Shown here one piece after another: positions 33,421-43,769 of a DNA stretch of 64,000 nt. The stretch is from Patella vulgata. Lineage: Eukaryota; Mollusca; Gastropoda; Patellidae. Each line of letters begins with the position of its first letter. Position 1 is the first letter of the stretch. A model generated the notes under the pieces. The model searched no databases. It was given only the letters and a program-made list of their open reading frames with translations, and was not told where the DNA came from. The stretch lies in the NCBI RefSeq assembly GCF_932274485.2, contig NC_065886.2, forward strand, positions 32,103,501-32,167,500, read 5' to 3'. The translations under genes and the position numbers were made by a program.

Positions 33421-34027
33421 TTCTTTAATATAAAGCGCATGGTACTTCCAGAACCTTATTACTCTTGCGCATGTCAGAAAACAGCTGATTAAAAAACCAC
33501 AAGGGGTGTATGTACAGTTAAAAAAAATGGATATACATGCTTATTAGTAAGCACGGTTGTCCGGTGGAAGTTTATACAGCCCGACCCTAAACACGTTTAG
33601 TGTGCCTAGTAGTTTCTGGAGAAAGTCTACTCCACTGCCGGACACTGCGCGGGAAGAAGAGGGAAGAATGAGTTCACCATCTAATCTTATATCATTTTAT
33701 TTTTTTCATGATTTTTCGTTTCTCGTTTTTGATAAATTGCTCCAAATAATGCTAATGGAATCTGTCACAATAACAGAGAATTATTTAATCCAATGTTTTC
33801 TAAAGGGCGACCGGATGTTAATATAAATAATATTATTATATCCGAGTAATCGGAGTTAACAGTTAATAGTTTGTGTCACGTGATAAGGTGTTTGTTTATT
33901 TAACCGAAAGTATATAAATCGATGTAAATTGCCATGAAATGTCAATAATAGATTGCTGTCACTTTATTGTTACTTAAAGCCCCACGCTCTTTTAATTTGC
34001 TGTTAGAACTTGATTAAAATGATGATG
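33421..34027. other. unassigned sequence
   Basis: An open frame at 33557-33826 has no recognised domain and is not called a gene. Confidence 0.4.
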
Positions 34028-34165
34028 GGGATAGGGTGGCCGAATGGTGCTTTAGATCACAAGGTGTGTCATTAAGTCCAGTTGCATGGTCTTGATTCCC
34101 GGCAGTAGGGTGGCATATCCAGCCTCGCAGGTTTTATCCGGATCCCTGGTCCCCGGCCCCGCTAA
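34028..34165 (+). repeat. SINE-B head half
   Basis: GGGTGGCCGAATGGTGC and CTTGATTCCC are the Leu/Ser-tRNA-like A and B boxes; the body then decays. Confidence 0.75.
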
Positions 34166-34194
34166 ATCTATTTGATAAGGACAACTCAATTTTC

Positions 34195-34390
34195 GTCAAG
34201 GTCGCTGTGTGTAAATGGCTTGTTTCGTATAAATTTACATAGGCAGCTGAAAACCGAAATAAGAGCAGGTTGTAACTCTGCTGTCTGCAAAACTGTCCTC
34301 GTGGCACACTGCAAGGCCTATGCCCGTATTCATTATCCTAGTTGGTGCAAAACTGCGGGACGTTAAACCCTTTTCATTTCATTTCATTTA
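34195..34390 (+). repeat. SINE-A, 5' truncated
   Basis: GCCTATGCCCGTATTCATTA and GGGACGTTAAACCC with an ATTTC tail define the 3' half. Confidence 0.8.
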
Positions 34391-34975
34391 CTTGAATTAT
34401 AAAGACCCAGGCAGTCAAAGGAATCCAGCTTTAAGTAAATGTAATCTATTTCACTATCTCAAACATAATGATCAATATAACTGGAGTATTATGATTGAAA
34501 GGAATCTAGCTTTATTTCCATTCATACAATGTAATTCATTCAGTCAATCAAACAAAAAATACCCACGTTTTTGTTGCTATTTTGATAAATCTATAATTGC
34601 TATGAGCCTGTTATAAATATAATAACAGTTATTTTGTATGATTATGGGTAACAATGGTACAAGACAATCTACAATAATAACAAACAGCGACCTCGTTATT
34701 ATACAATCACATAATTATAATAATAATAACGATAATAAATTACAGGTATTTCATACAACAATAATCACTACAATAACAAATAAATCATCGGTATTAATGG
34801 GTTCAATTTCATCGACAACTACAGGTAACACGACCAATTATCGCTTCGTTATCGTAAACAATGGTGCTATACGACCATCATCTGTTACACAAGTAGCTAA
34901 TGGCGATGTTCTCTTTGACAGTTTCCATTATCTGTTCTTTATTTAATGCACGTGTTTCTTCCGGGTTGTGGGGGG
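34391..34975. other. AT-rich low-complexity sequence
   Basis: AATAAT and ACAATAATCAC runs keep a 102-codon frame open (34638-34946). Its Ser/Thr/Asn/Ile composition is low complexity and has no recognised motif. Confidence 0.5.
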
Positions 34976-34979
34976 TTGG

Positions 34980-35120
34980 GGTGGTCTGTCATTGAGTCAA
35001 GTGGCGTACCGTGACAAGGAGTAGGGTCGTCTGTTCAACCTCGTGGGTTTTCTCCGTAGAAAACCCTACGCACAATTAATGTAATAGAATTGAATCATAT
35101 GTTAGTCCTGAGATTAACAT
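34980..35120 (+). repeat. SINE-B body fragment
   Basis: GTCTGTCATTGAGTCAAGTG, ACCTCGTGGGTTTTCTCC and ATGTTAGTCCTGAG are SINE-B body. Confidence 0.8.
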
Positions 35121-35129
35121 AATGTTCTA

Positions 35130-35690
35130 TTTTATTTCAATAATTCGCCCGTTCGTAGGGATCTTTAGCAGTGCTAGAAAACCGGAGGGCTCACAGAATA
35201 CACACGAGGTTGGACAAGCGACCCTAGTTGGGAATTAAATCCATGTCACTTGACTCAGTGACAGACCATTCGTTCATCCAACCCGTCTTGAGTGGATAAG
35301 ACGAGTGTAAGGTATGTCAATACAGGTGTGATTTGCGAAGAGTTCTAGAACCGTGACTCAGCCATCTATACTGACGTTCATAACGTACAACCGTGATAAC
35401 GAAGGCGCTGTGTGTCGGCGGGGGGGGGGGGGCATTTTGCCCGGACGACGGAACTGCTGTTTATTCTTATCGAGATGTCTATGGTGTACATGGTACCTCG
35501 ATATGTTACAACTTTTCCTAGACAGCACCCCCACACCTTTCCTACACCAAGGCATGTAGAAATCTTGGTGTACAATCCTGAGGAACTGGGATCGACGAAC
35601 ATGGGCCTTCCTGGTTAATGGATCAGCGACAAAATCACATTACGCTGAAAAGATATCACAAATGGAACAGATATATCGTATACACTGTCC
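35130..35690 (-). repeat. duplicated block I, copy 1 (with SINE-B)
   Basis: An antisense SINE-B (35130-35285) followed by about 400 bp (GTGGATAAGACGAGTG, CATTTTGCCCGGACGACGGA, TCCTGAGGAACT) is repeated at 40562-41178 in the same order and orientation. A G homopolymer sits inside both. Confidence 0.82.
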
Positions 35691-35691
35691 G

Positions 35692-35790
35692 ATAGAGAGA
35701 GAGAGAGAGAGCGAGAGAGGGGGGAGAGTATGGAGTTTAACGTCCACTCGTCACAAACTAGGTCATTTCGGGAGTGACACTCATTAAATC
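35692..35790 (-). repeat. SINE-B 3' end with GA tract
   Basis: A GA microsatellite is followed by GTTTAACGTCCACTCGTCAC. Confidence 0.75.
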
Positions 35791-36204
35791 GAATCTCTAA
35801 AAGTAAATAGCAGTCCAAAAATGATTGAGCTCCGCTCAGAACTTACAGAGTTTCAGCTTCCTTAGCAGACGATGTATACAAGCCTACGCCAAATATAAGT
35901 ATTTTAAGTAGAATCATTTGATGGGCATCTTCTTTCGTCGATTTCCTCCTGGAAAAATTAAGTGAACGTAACGCAATGGCCAATAGCGTCCTCTGCTCCA
36001 CGGGTTTGAGTTTTGGCGCCCCCCTCCCCCTCCTCCCCCTCCTCCCCGATCAATTGTAAATGTGGTTTCCACTGCTATGATTATAATCGTAAAGCTTATC
36101 ACTAGTGTCAACCATACGCCGTGGTTCTGATATGCGACAAATCTACATCAGCATGTTCAATACAACGCTTAATTTATCGGCACCTGGGCGAGAGAACCCC
36201 TCCT

Positions 36205-36260
36205 AACAGTATAAATATTGGGCTTTTGTGCCCTCGCAAAATCATCAGTCACCACACACA
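36205..36260 (+). promoter_or_regulatory. weak core-promoter-like site
   Basis: AGTATAAATATTGG is followed about 33-37 nt later by ATCATCAGTC, an initiator-like sequence. Nothing coding follows within reach, so chance is a fair explanation. Confidence 0.18.
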
Positions 36261-37140
36261 CCCCTACACAGTCGACGAGATTAACTAAATGGAAATTATG
36301 CGTAGATTATAAGATTTAGAACTTCGACCCGAACATTGCGATCAGTTATAACAAACAAGTTTATTAGTCTGGGACAGATTACTAGATGCAATGCTACACC
36401 ACTAGGATTTAATTTACAGTCATTTATGAGAAATTCAATCTAAGATTTAATAAATAATACAATCAGTGTTAAAACGATATGCTCCAAAGTTAAATATACA
36501 TGCTTGATCAAATAACACAACCAATTTTATAATATGTGCTATATTACACACGATATGATCTAAAGTTAAATCATACGAAACTTACGCTGTCCGTCTACAG
36601 TCAGCTCGGCTTGAGAACAGGCAAGGGGGCTAGTTGACTGGCATTTTAATTCCAATTTCGGGGATTTTAGTCGAAAAGATTAAGTACATTTCGAAACTTT
36701 TGAGAAGTATTTATTCCGCTTCCATTTTAGGACCGCATACTTTACCAGTACATTATATTTTTCAAATATGGCGGACATTCAGGACAGATATCTATTCTCA
36801 AAGTACACAGTTCTCTGTAGAATGGCGTTAAATATATCATACGATGCATTCTTGAATAAATATGTATATAAGGTAAATAATAGCACAAATGTCGACGAAT
36901 CATTTGATTTACTGGTTTTTTTTTTTAAGTTTTTTTGCATTCACACCTGGATGACAAATATTCAATTTAAATACGCATTAAAGATAATATCCATAAACAG
37001 TATTTATATCAATTTAACTTTTGAATAAGGTAAATAAATCAACTGTCAGATAATTATCATTTACACCAGGGTAAGACATATTTAAAATATTTACACGTGT
37101 ACACTTAAAGGGTGTGTGGCTCTATTCTGTGGGGCTTAAA
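36261..37140. other. AT-rich sequence, no gene
   Basis: No recognised feature; short open frames are AT-rich. Confidence 0.45.
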
Positions 37141-37144
37141 ACAG

Positions 37145-37303
37145 GAAATGAAATGGGGTTGGAGAAGACGGACATTTTTTCCAACAGCGGCACAACGGCC
37201 TACTCTTATAACTAATTCCAAATGTCAAGCTTCTTTTACGTCCATGCAAATGTGTACACGTTTTCCGTCCAATCCGAACAACTAGACACTGTCCTTGCCA
37301 TAT
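37145..37303 (-). repeat. SINE-A with tail deletion
   Basis: GAAATGAAATGGGGTTGGAG then TTTTACGTCCATGCAAATGT mark the antisense tail and middle. Confidence 0.8.
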
Positions 37304-37479
37304 TAAGACAGAAGAAATAGACTAAAACGCAAAAGTAATGTACTAAGAGTGTATATGTAAACCGATCTACATTCAAGTTTTAAATTATTATTGTAATATC
37401 TAATCAGTTATTCTTGGTGAAATACATGAACAATCCAAACTGAATAGCAGTATAGTTTGCGTCTACATAATTATTTACC
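37304..37479. other. AT-rich sequence
   Basis: No recognised feature. Confidence 0.4.
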
Positions 37480-37690
37480 CTATTTTTATCTATCTTTTTT
37501 TGTGGATAAAACATTTTAATTACTATCGTATTGACCTGCTTTGTTTATCAAGTCTGCTCATTACAAATTGCTTCTACATATTTACCATATTTTTTGTTCA
37601 TTTACTGTATTTTGCGGGGGATCAGCCATTTTAATTACTTCCGTATTGACCTGCTTTAGTGCTTTGTTTATCAAGTCTGCTCATTACCAA
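37480..37690. repeat. tandem duplication, about 110 bp unit
   Basis: Both units contain ATTTTAATTACT, CGTATTGACCTGCTTT and TTTGTTTATCAAGTCTGCTC. Confidence 0.85.
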
Positions 37691-37774
37691 TGAGACTATT
37701 GAGAACATATGACGAGAGCTGAATCTAAAATATCCATTGTGTCTGAATTATTGGATACTAGCAGGATACCTGGA

Positions 37775-37912
37775 TTCGCGAGGTGCCCAATTCGCCCGGG
37801 GCTCCAATTTTTCGGGGCCCAGATTCGCCAGTGACGCAATCCACCCGCTTCCCAAATTTTACCGAGGCCCAAATTCGCCCAGTACCTAATTCACCCGGGG
37901 CCCAAATTGGAT
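37775..37912. repeat. GC-rich short tandem repeat
   Basis: Units of about 25-30 bp share CCCAAATTCGCCC / CCAATTCGCCCGGGG type sequence. Confidence 0.7.
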
Positions 37913-38179
37913 GACCCAAAAACATTCACGGGGTCATGCTGGTTAATTTGATACCACACCGCCACATACCACATATGTGGAGGTGGAGCATGGCGACGAA
38001 GTGTGATGGCCGAACATAACACACACCCACACACACACCCATACATCTTTGATTTTTTTTTATTTATAGATAGATCAGAAACCCGTATTTTCACGACAAG
38101 AAAACAACATCATTATTGATTTACATAGAACAAAAAGGAATTCTCATTCATTGTTTATTGTTTATATTATGGATAATAT

Positions 38180-38375
38180 TGAATAGAATGGGGTTTAACG
38201 TCCTACATTTCTGCATCGACTGAGCTCATGAAGACGGACACAAAGCGGTACTTCGGCCTATTCGTATTTCGAATTCCAACTGTTAAGGGTTATTTTACGT
38301 GCACATTAATGTGTACATGTGACCTCGGTTTTCGTCTCATCGGAATAACTAGGGGAAACCACGCTCGATAATGTC
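38180..38375 (-). repeat. SINE-A, head lost
   Basis: GGGGTTTAACGTCCTACATT, GAATTCCAACTGTTAAGGG and ATTTTACGTGCACATTAATG are the antisense tail and middle. Confidence 0.82.
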
Positions 38376-38779
38376 GAATTAGAGCTATACACCCTTTTAT
38401 ACGTTATATAAATGTACACATCTCATGCACCTGAATTTAATCTGGTTATTTATCATGAAAAAAACGTTTTTTCAATTGCACATATCAACGATATTCATAT
38501 ACCCCAGTTATATAACACTTCGCTCCAAAAAAACCTGCTTTATTAACCCTAAGTAAATAAGTCTGAGTTCATCTGGTGTTATTTTTAACAAACAGTACAT
38601 ATATTTTCTTGCGATAAAGGAACGATCTCAAAGTGTTAGTATATTCTAATTATAAAATGTTATATATTGGCTTCGTGTATTTCGGTTTGTAATAAAATAC
38701 AATTTCTTACAATTGTATATCTCGATGGTTTTTTTTGCATAGAGACACGCGAAGCTGTATTATAGATAACCTTCACTTA
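38376..38779. other. AT-rich sequence, no gene
   Basis: No recognised feature. Confidence 0.4.
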
Positions 38780-39149
38780 AGCCTAGTCTACACTGGCGGT
38801 TTTCTAGGGCAACGGATATCAACGAATTGCCAAAATTTTCATATCTGTAGTCAAGCGAATAGATAATAACGTTTCACACGTAGTAATGTCGTAAACATTT
38901 ATAAAGGTTTTTGTCAAAATCCGGAATGTGAAGGGGCGGGGGTGTACGCATAGGTCCGGCGGCCCGACTAGGTTAACAAGGCCAATTCGCAGATGAAGAA
39001 AAATTTATCGTCAGAATTAGATAGGTTAAGACAGGGCGTAATCTAGCTTAGTTCGATCGACAACTGCCACATTTAGAACGAAGAATTAGATGACGAAGAA
39101 GACCTATGCAGAGATGGGATAGACGGGGGTGCGAGTTGAGTGCCATTGA

Positions 39150-39417
39150 TTGAGAGAGAGAGAGAGAGAGAGAGAGGGACATGGGTTTAAAGTCCACTCG
39201 ACGTCCACTCGACACAAACTAGGTCATTTCGGGACTAACATATGGGGTCTTTAGCAATGGGAGGAAACCGGGGAACTAGGGAAAATCCCACGGATTGGAC
39301 AGGCGACCCTACTCCTTGTCACGTACAACCGGCGAAAAGAGACAACGCCAATTGATTCAATGACATATCTTATGATACAACGCGCACGCGCTAACCATTC
39401 TGCCGTCAAATCCCCCG
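39150..39417 (-). repeat. SINE-B inside the Harbinger-like element
   Basis: The GA tract, a repeated ACGTCCACTCGAC and the whole body to the head CGCGCTAACCATTCTGCC are present. Confidence 0.88.
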
Positions 39418-39586
39418 TCATTTATGGAAACACAATAATATTCCGCAATGCAGGATGGTTGGAGCAGTTTTAAATTATCATGTTATCTTACAAATTAACG
39501 ACCCAGAGAACTAGGTTTTCAGCCGTGAGCGCCGCCATTTTAACCGTCGCTTGTGAATTTCTTGTAGCCTACGTGTACACACGACA

Positions 39587-39594
39587 GGGAGAGA

Positions 39595-39643
<49 letters not shown>

Positions 39644-39902
39644 TTTAACGTCCACACGACACAAACTAGGTCATTTCGGGACTAACATATGTTTTTTAAT
39701 TTTATTTCAATAATTCGCTTGCGCGTAGGGGTCTTTAGCAGTGGGAGGAAACCGGAGGACCCGGAGAAAACCCACGAGGTTGGACAGGCGACCCTACTCC
39801 TTGTCACGTTCAACCGGGGATTCGAAACCACGCCAGTTGACTCAATGACAGACTTTTATGATACAGCGCGCGCGTGCTAACCATTCAGCCATCCAACCCC
39901 CC
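39587..39902 (-). repeat. SINE-B, full length, with target duplication
   Basis: It is the best SINE-B copy, flanked by ACACACGACA at 39577-39586 and 39903-39912. On the minus strand it starts with the tRNA-like GGATGGCTGAATGGTTAGCA, has the B-box-like GTTTCGAATCCCC, and ends GTGGACGTTAAACCA plus a CT tract. Confidence 0.93.
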
Positions 39903-39949
39903 ACACACGACATGAACAAGAGGGAGAAAACGCCAGTGTGCACTAGGCT

Positions 39950-40561
39950 TTAGGCGCAAATTATGTGGATTTTACCTGCAGCATAAGGTTTCCCATGAGC
40001 TTACGTCCTACTGGGTTCAAGTACAAGATGTGGATAATAGTCGAACACAACTTTGGATAATGAACACAAAAAAAAACCACTTCTCAAATTATTTTATTTA
40101 AATAAAGCAATTTAATGTGATACCAAAAATATCTGCCTGGAATAGCAGGGCGTCTACAAAATATGTTTCATATTTATTTTGTTTGCCAGTTAATCTTTCT
40201 CGCAAAATTGGAAAAAAGTAAATTATTTGTAAAAAGTTGGTGGACTGGTTCTAAATGGATTTTATCATGTCAAGTGTGGTTAGCTTCGCCGATAATATTT
40301 TGATTGTTTTTCCTCGAAAAATATCGAATTTTTCACGGTTTAGTCCACACTAAAATGTATTCCAAACAATTCTACCCAATACTTATGGCTTGTTTATATC
40401 TTCTGCTGGGGAGTGCCGAATGTAAGATTTTTGTAAATATTGAACGGAATACTAACCTGAAATCATTTTTAGTGATTAAACCCTTAACAATAGTGTAATA
40501 TGCAATTGTAATATACCTTGCTTTTTCTGAATTCTCTGAATTATTGTAAATAGCTAACTAT
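39950..40561. other. AT-rich sequence, no gene
   Basis: No recognised feature; a frame at 40304-40498 lacks motifs. Confidence 0.45.
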
Positions 40562-41178
40562 TTCAATATTTCGCTTGCACATACAGGGGTCTTTTAGCAG
40601 TGAGGGGAAACCCGGGGACCCCAGAATCCTACGAGGTTGTACAGTTGACCGTACTCCTTGTCACGTAGATGTCGAGAATTAAAACCACACCACTTGACTC
40701 AGTGACAGCCCTTATGATATAAAGCACACGTTAGACCACTTGTCCACCCAACCGGTTTTGTGTGGATAAGAACAATGAGTGTAATGCATATCAATACAGG
40801 TGTGTTTTGCAACGAGTTCTAGAAACCTGACTCAACCATCTATACTGACTTTCATAACGTTCAACCGAGATAACAAAAGCGGACATCTGTTCGTGGGGGG
40901 GGGGTGCATTTTGCCCGGACGACGGAAATGCTGCTTATTCTTATCGAGATGTCTTTGGTGCACATGATACCTCGGTGTGTTGCCACTTTTCCTAGACAGC
41001 CCCAACCTCTTTCTACACCAAGGCACGTAGAAACCTTGGTGTACGATCCTGAGGAACTTTAATAACCAACACTGGGATCGACGAACATGGGCCTTTCTGG
41101 TTAATGGGCGAGCGTCATAATCACTTTACGCAAAACAGATATTCCAACTGTAACAGATATATCGTATACACTGACCGT
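40562..41178 (-). repeat. duplicated block I, copy 2 (with SINE-B)
   Basis: It repeats 35145-35690, starting with an antisense SINE-B body at 40562-40752. The two copies look roughly 80 per cent alike by eye, with small insertions, for example before AACACTGGGATCGACG. Confidence 0.82.
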
Positions 41179-41399
41179 ATATAAATGCCATTTTATAATT
41201 ATTACCGGGTCAGTTTCATTACCCTGATCATAAATCTTCTTAATTAGTTTCTTGGCATAGTTTCGTGTGGGCGTCGGCATACATAGGGTTATGCTCATTC
41301 AAATTCAAACACCGATAACAAAAGGAAGCACCATATATTTTTAAGTATAGCCTCGCCCCTCATCAAGATAACATGTTCTTATAAATAGACATTAAAGTA

Positions 41400-41695
41400 C
41401 AGATTTAGTGCCGATCTTGATGTAGTGGACATTGGACACAGGACAGGGTGTGTTTCCTCGATCCAGGGCTACGGATACTATTTCAATATTAAGCAATACA
41501 GGTTTTAAAGTCCCCATTAAAGGCCCCCAGTCAGCCCGGCAGGCACCGAGTGAGTCTTGTATCGTGAATTCTTCACATTTACCAATCGGCAAAGCAGACC
41601 ATAGGTTAAGAGCCAACAGTTCCATTGGAACTAATTTATCGCAGTGCCAGCGTATAAACTTGTTTCAAGTGCACACCAGGTATTCCATTATATAA
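41400..41695. other. GC-richer segment open on both strands, unassigned
   Basis: A frame of 87 codons on the plus strand overlaps one of 77 on the minus strand, in a patch clearly richer in G and C than its surroundings. No domain is recognised and no convincing splice sites flank it. It could be a decayed exon or element. Confidence 0.25.
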
Positions 41696-42219
41696 TATAT
41701 CCAAAATCATAAGGACTCCTGTATCAATTGTTTCAATGGCATTATAGACTCCCGTATACGTATTGAGCCTCACAACTTGCCAATATTTCTATAAACTTGG
41801 GGTCCCACTGATGAGATAGGCCTAGAGGTGACAATTAGGTCAATTCGACTTTGCAGGCTGAAAATTTGAATCGGAATTCTATTCGTTTATATTACATATA
41901 TTATACGTTCAGAGTTATGGCGGGTGAGAACTGTCCACACAATTAAATCGGTTGTGCTGGGGGCAGAAAAGTCAAAACAATTTTTATATAACATTCGTAC
42001 TTTATTGAATCCGAGTTTTTAAGGACCGGTTCACAACAAAATAATTTATATTTATATTCATATATATAACATATTAAAGCATTAAAACATATAATATCAC
42101 ACACTATTTAAAGCTACCATCTGGGGCTACACGTTTTATCAAATAGGACACAACCTCTTGATTTCTGTGAAATATGAAAGTTCGTAAATTGGCTTTGCGA
42201 CAAGAAAACATAAATACTA
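41696..42219. other. AT-rich sequence, no gene
   Basis: No recognised feature. Confidence 0.4.
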
Positions 42220-42320
42220 TAAGACTTGGTTTGCTGCAAGTAAACCTAGTTTCCGACAAGTAAACCTGGTTTGCTACAAGTAAACATGGTCTGTTCAAAG
42301 TAAACAGAGATACTACAAAC
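42220..42320. repeat. short tandem repeat of about 20 bp
   Basis: Three to four units of the form ACAAGTAAACCTGGTTTGCT occur; isolated relatives at 42325 and 42548 extend the pattern. A 152-codon minus frame across here is a low-complexity artefact. Confidence 0.7.
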
Positions 42321-43054
42321 TTGGTTTGCAACAACTTAACATAATTTCTATACCATATGAATTTGAAAATAATATTATAACGACATTTAGTTATTGGACA
42401 AAGTAACAATCTATAACACATATTTCTGGAAATAGCTACTAATGAGCATGGTAACGGTGAGAAAATACACTTTGAAACGTCGCATAAATATATTAGTAGC
42501 TGTTTCGGCATAAGTATACATACTTTATTATATATGAATTTGATTTGGGGACAAGTGAACATAAATACATAAACTTGGTTTGTTCGATTGGTCGTTTATC
42601 GAGGATTTTTCATTAATTAACAAATTGGTAAATATACGTTTTGTATAATGCGCTACATTTAAAGAAATACACAGTGCTACACAAAAGTCGGAAAAGTCAA
42701 CGAGGTGGGTTTCAGACAGATCTCTACTGCTGTGAACATCCTCGTGCACTTGTAGTCACTCACCAATTTAAAAAAAAACGGATTTTAATGATTAGCTTAC
42801 AAAGTTGATATTGATAAAAACAAACTAATTAATAATAATTAAGAACAACAAATGATAAATAAAAGACCACGAACACCAGACAGACCTGGATTATATACCG
42901 AACAATAAACTCCTGGTTCCTGTGGCTGTAGTATATACATGTAGTATATTTATAGTTTACCTGTTTTTTCTGATAATCTGTTGCTTATAGTCCTCTTATG
43001 GTCAGCACTCTTTTAGTTATCAAGCCCCTACCATTGAGTTTAAGATGTTGTTCA
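42321..43054. other. AT-rich sequence beyond the GUCY1B1 3' end
   Basis: No coding or repeat signal is recognised. Confidence 0.4.
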
Positions 43055-43066
43055 TTTATTTTTATT
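43055..43066 (-). terminator. candidate polyadenylation signals of GUCY1B1
   Basis: Two adjacent AATAAA hexamers (TTTATT on the plus strand) lie about 530 nt past the stop codon. In an AT-rich region such hexamers arise by chance, so the 3' UTR end is not fixed. Confidence 0.25.
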
Positions 43067-43591
43067 TTTAAAAACCCCTTAAAACACATGTATTTAATCT
43101 GGCGTTTGACTAATGCTGTATATACAACTTTTCACATGTCGATAATTTTACATTTTACTGGCCATTTTATGACTATGTATTGTCACTTTGTAAAGTGCAA
43201 CTGAACACGAGATGTTAAAGGGGGGCACTATAATATATATGATGTTAAACTGGTTTATAGCTTTTTGAATAACACATTAGAAGTAATGAATGAAGTTAAT
43301 AACTACCAGTATACATACACTAGATAGACCTTGACATGCTAAGTTGTGTTCAAGACTGTATTGCCATTTTGTAACTACTCGAATAAATTAACCCATTTTA
43401 TACACAATAAACGTTATGTGAATCACAGCGGCACTATAAGATATGGATATATTTATATATAGACATTGTCGGATTTCTGTATTCAGATCAAAATATGTTG
43501 ACACTTCATTTATAATATTATATTAAACAAAACAACAAACTTAACGTTTAATGACCTTTGGCTTGACAAAACTACAAAATATAACTATATG

Positions 43592-43769
43592 TTACAATTG
43601 TAAAGCACATGATGATTGGTTGTTACTGAAGCAGCTTGTGTCCCCATCGTCATCTTCGCGACGGCTTAGGTTCCAGCATCTCATGGGTTTTGGTCGACCT
43701 TTCATGGGTACTTCGCCTCTAAAATCAAACTTAAAGCTGGGATCATAACACACTTCTTTCTTCAGGAAC
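43592..43769 (-). CDS. GUCY1B1: GUCY1B1 last coding exon and stop
   Basis: The exon completes a split GAG codon and encodes 58 more residues to a TAA at 43594-43592. [18 protein letters not shown] matches the end of the cyclase domain (human HLEHRGPVSMKGKKEPM), and CWNLSRRE matches VWFLSRK. The final 22 or so residues are an acidic, Ser/Asn-rich tail ending SSCALQL, which looks lineage-specific. Confidence 0.94.

Larger units (their letters stand above)
38780..39949. mobile_element. non-autonomous Harbinger-like transposon
   Basis: The ends are AGCCTAGTCTACACTGGCG and the complement of AGCCTAGTGCACACTGGCG, each flanked by TTA (38777-38779 and 39950-39952). A 3-bp TTA duplication with such ends is characteristic of PIF/Harbinger elements. 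The 1170-bp span includes two SINE-B copies. No transposase frame is present. The family call is inference from termini. Confidence 0.7.

Noticed and set aside
34638-34946. A 102-residue Ser/Thr/Asn-rich frame
   Set aside because: It is low-complexity translation of AATAAT and ACAATAA runs, without a signal peptide or domain.
42104-42562. A 152-residue minus-strand frame
   Set aside because: It crosses a short tandem repeat and AT-rich DNA, has no known motif and no convincing splice context.
43592-43620. C-terminal isoprenylation (CAAX) box as in some beta-2 cyclases
   Set aside because: The protein ends SSCALQL, which leaves four residues after the cysteine instead of three. The whole protein is beta-1-like.
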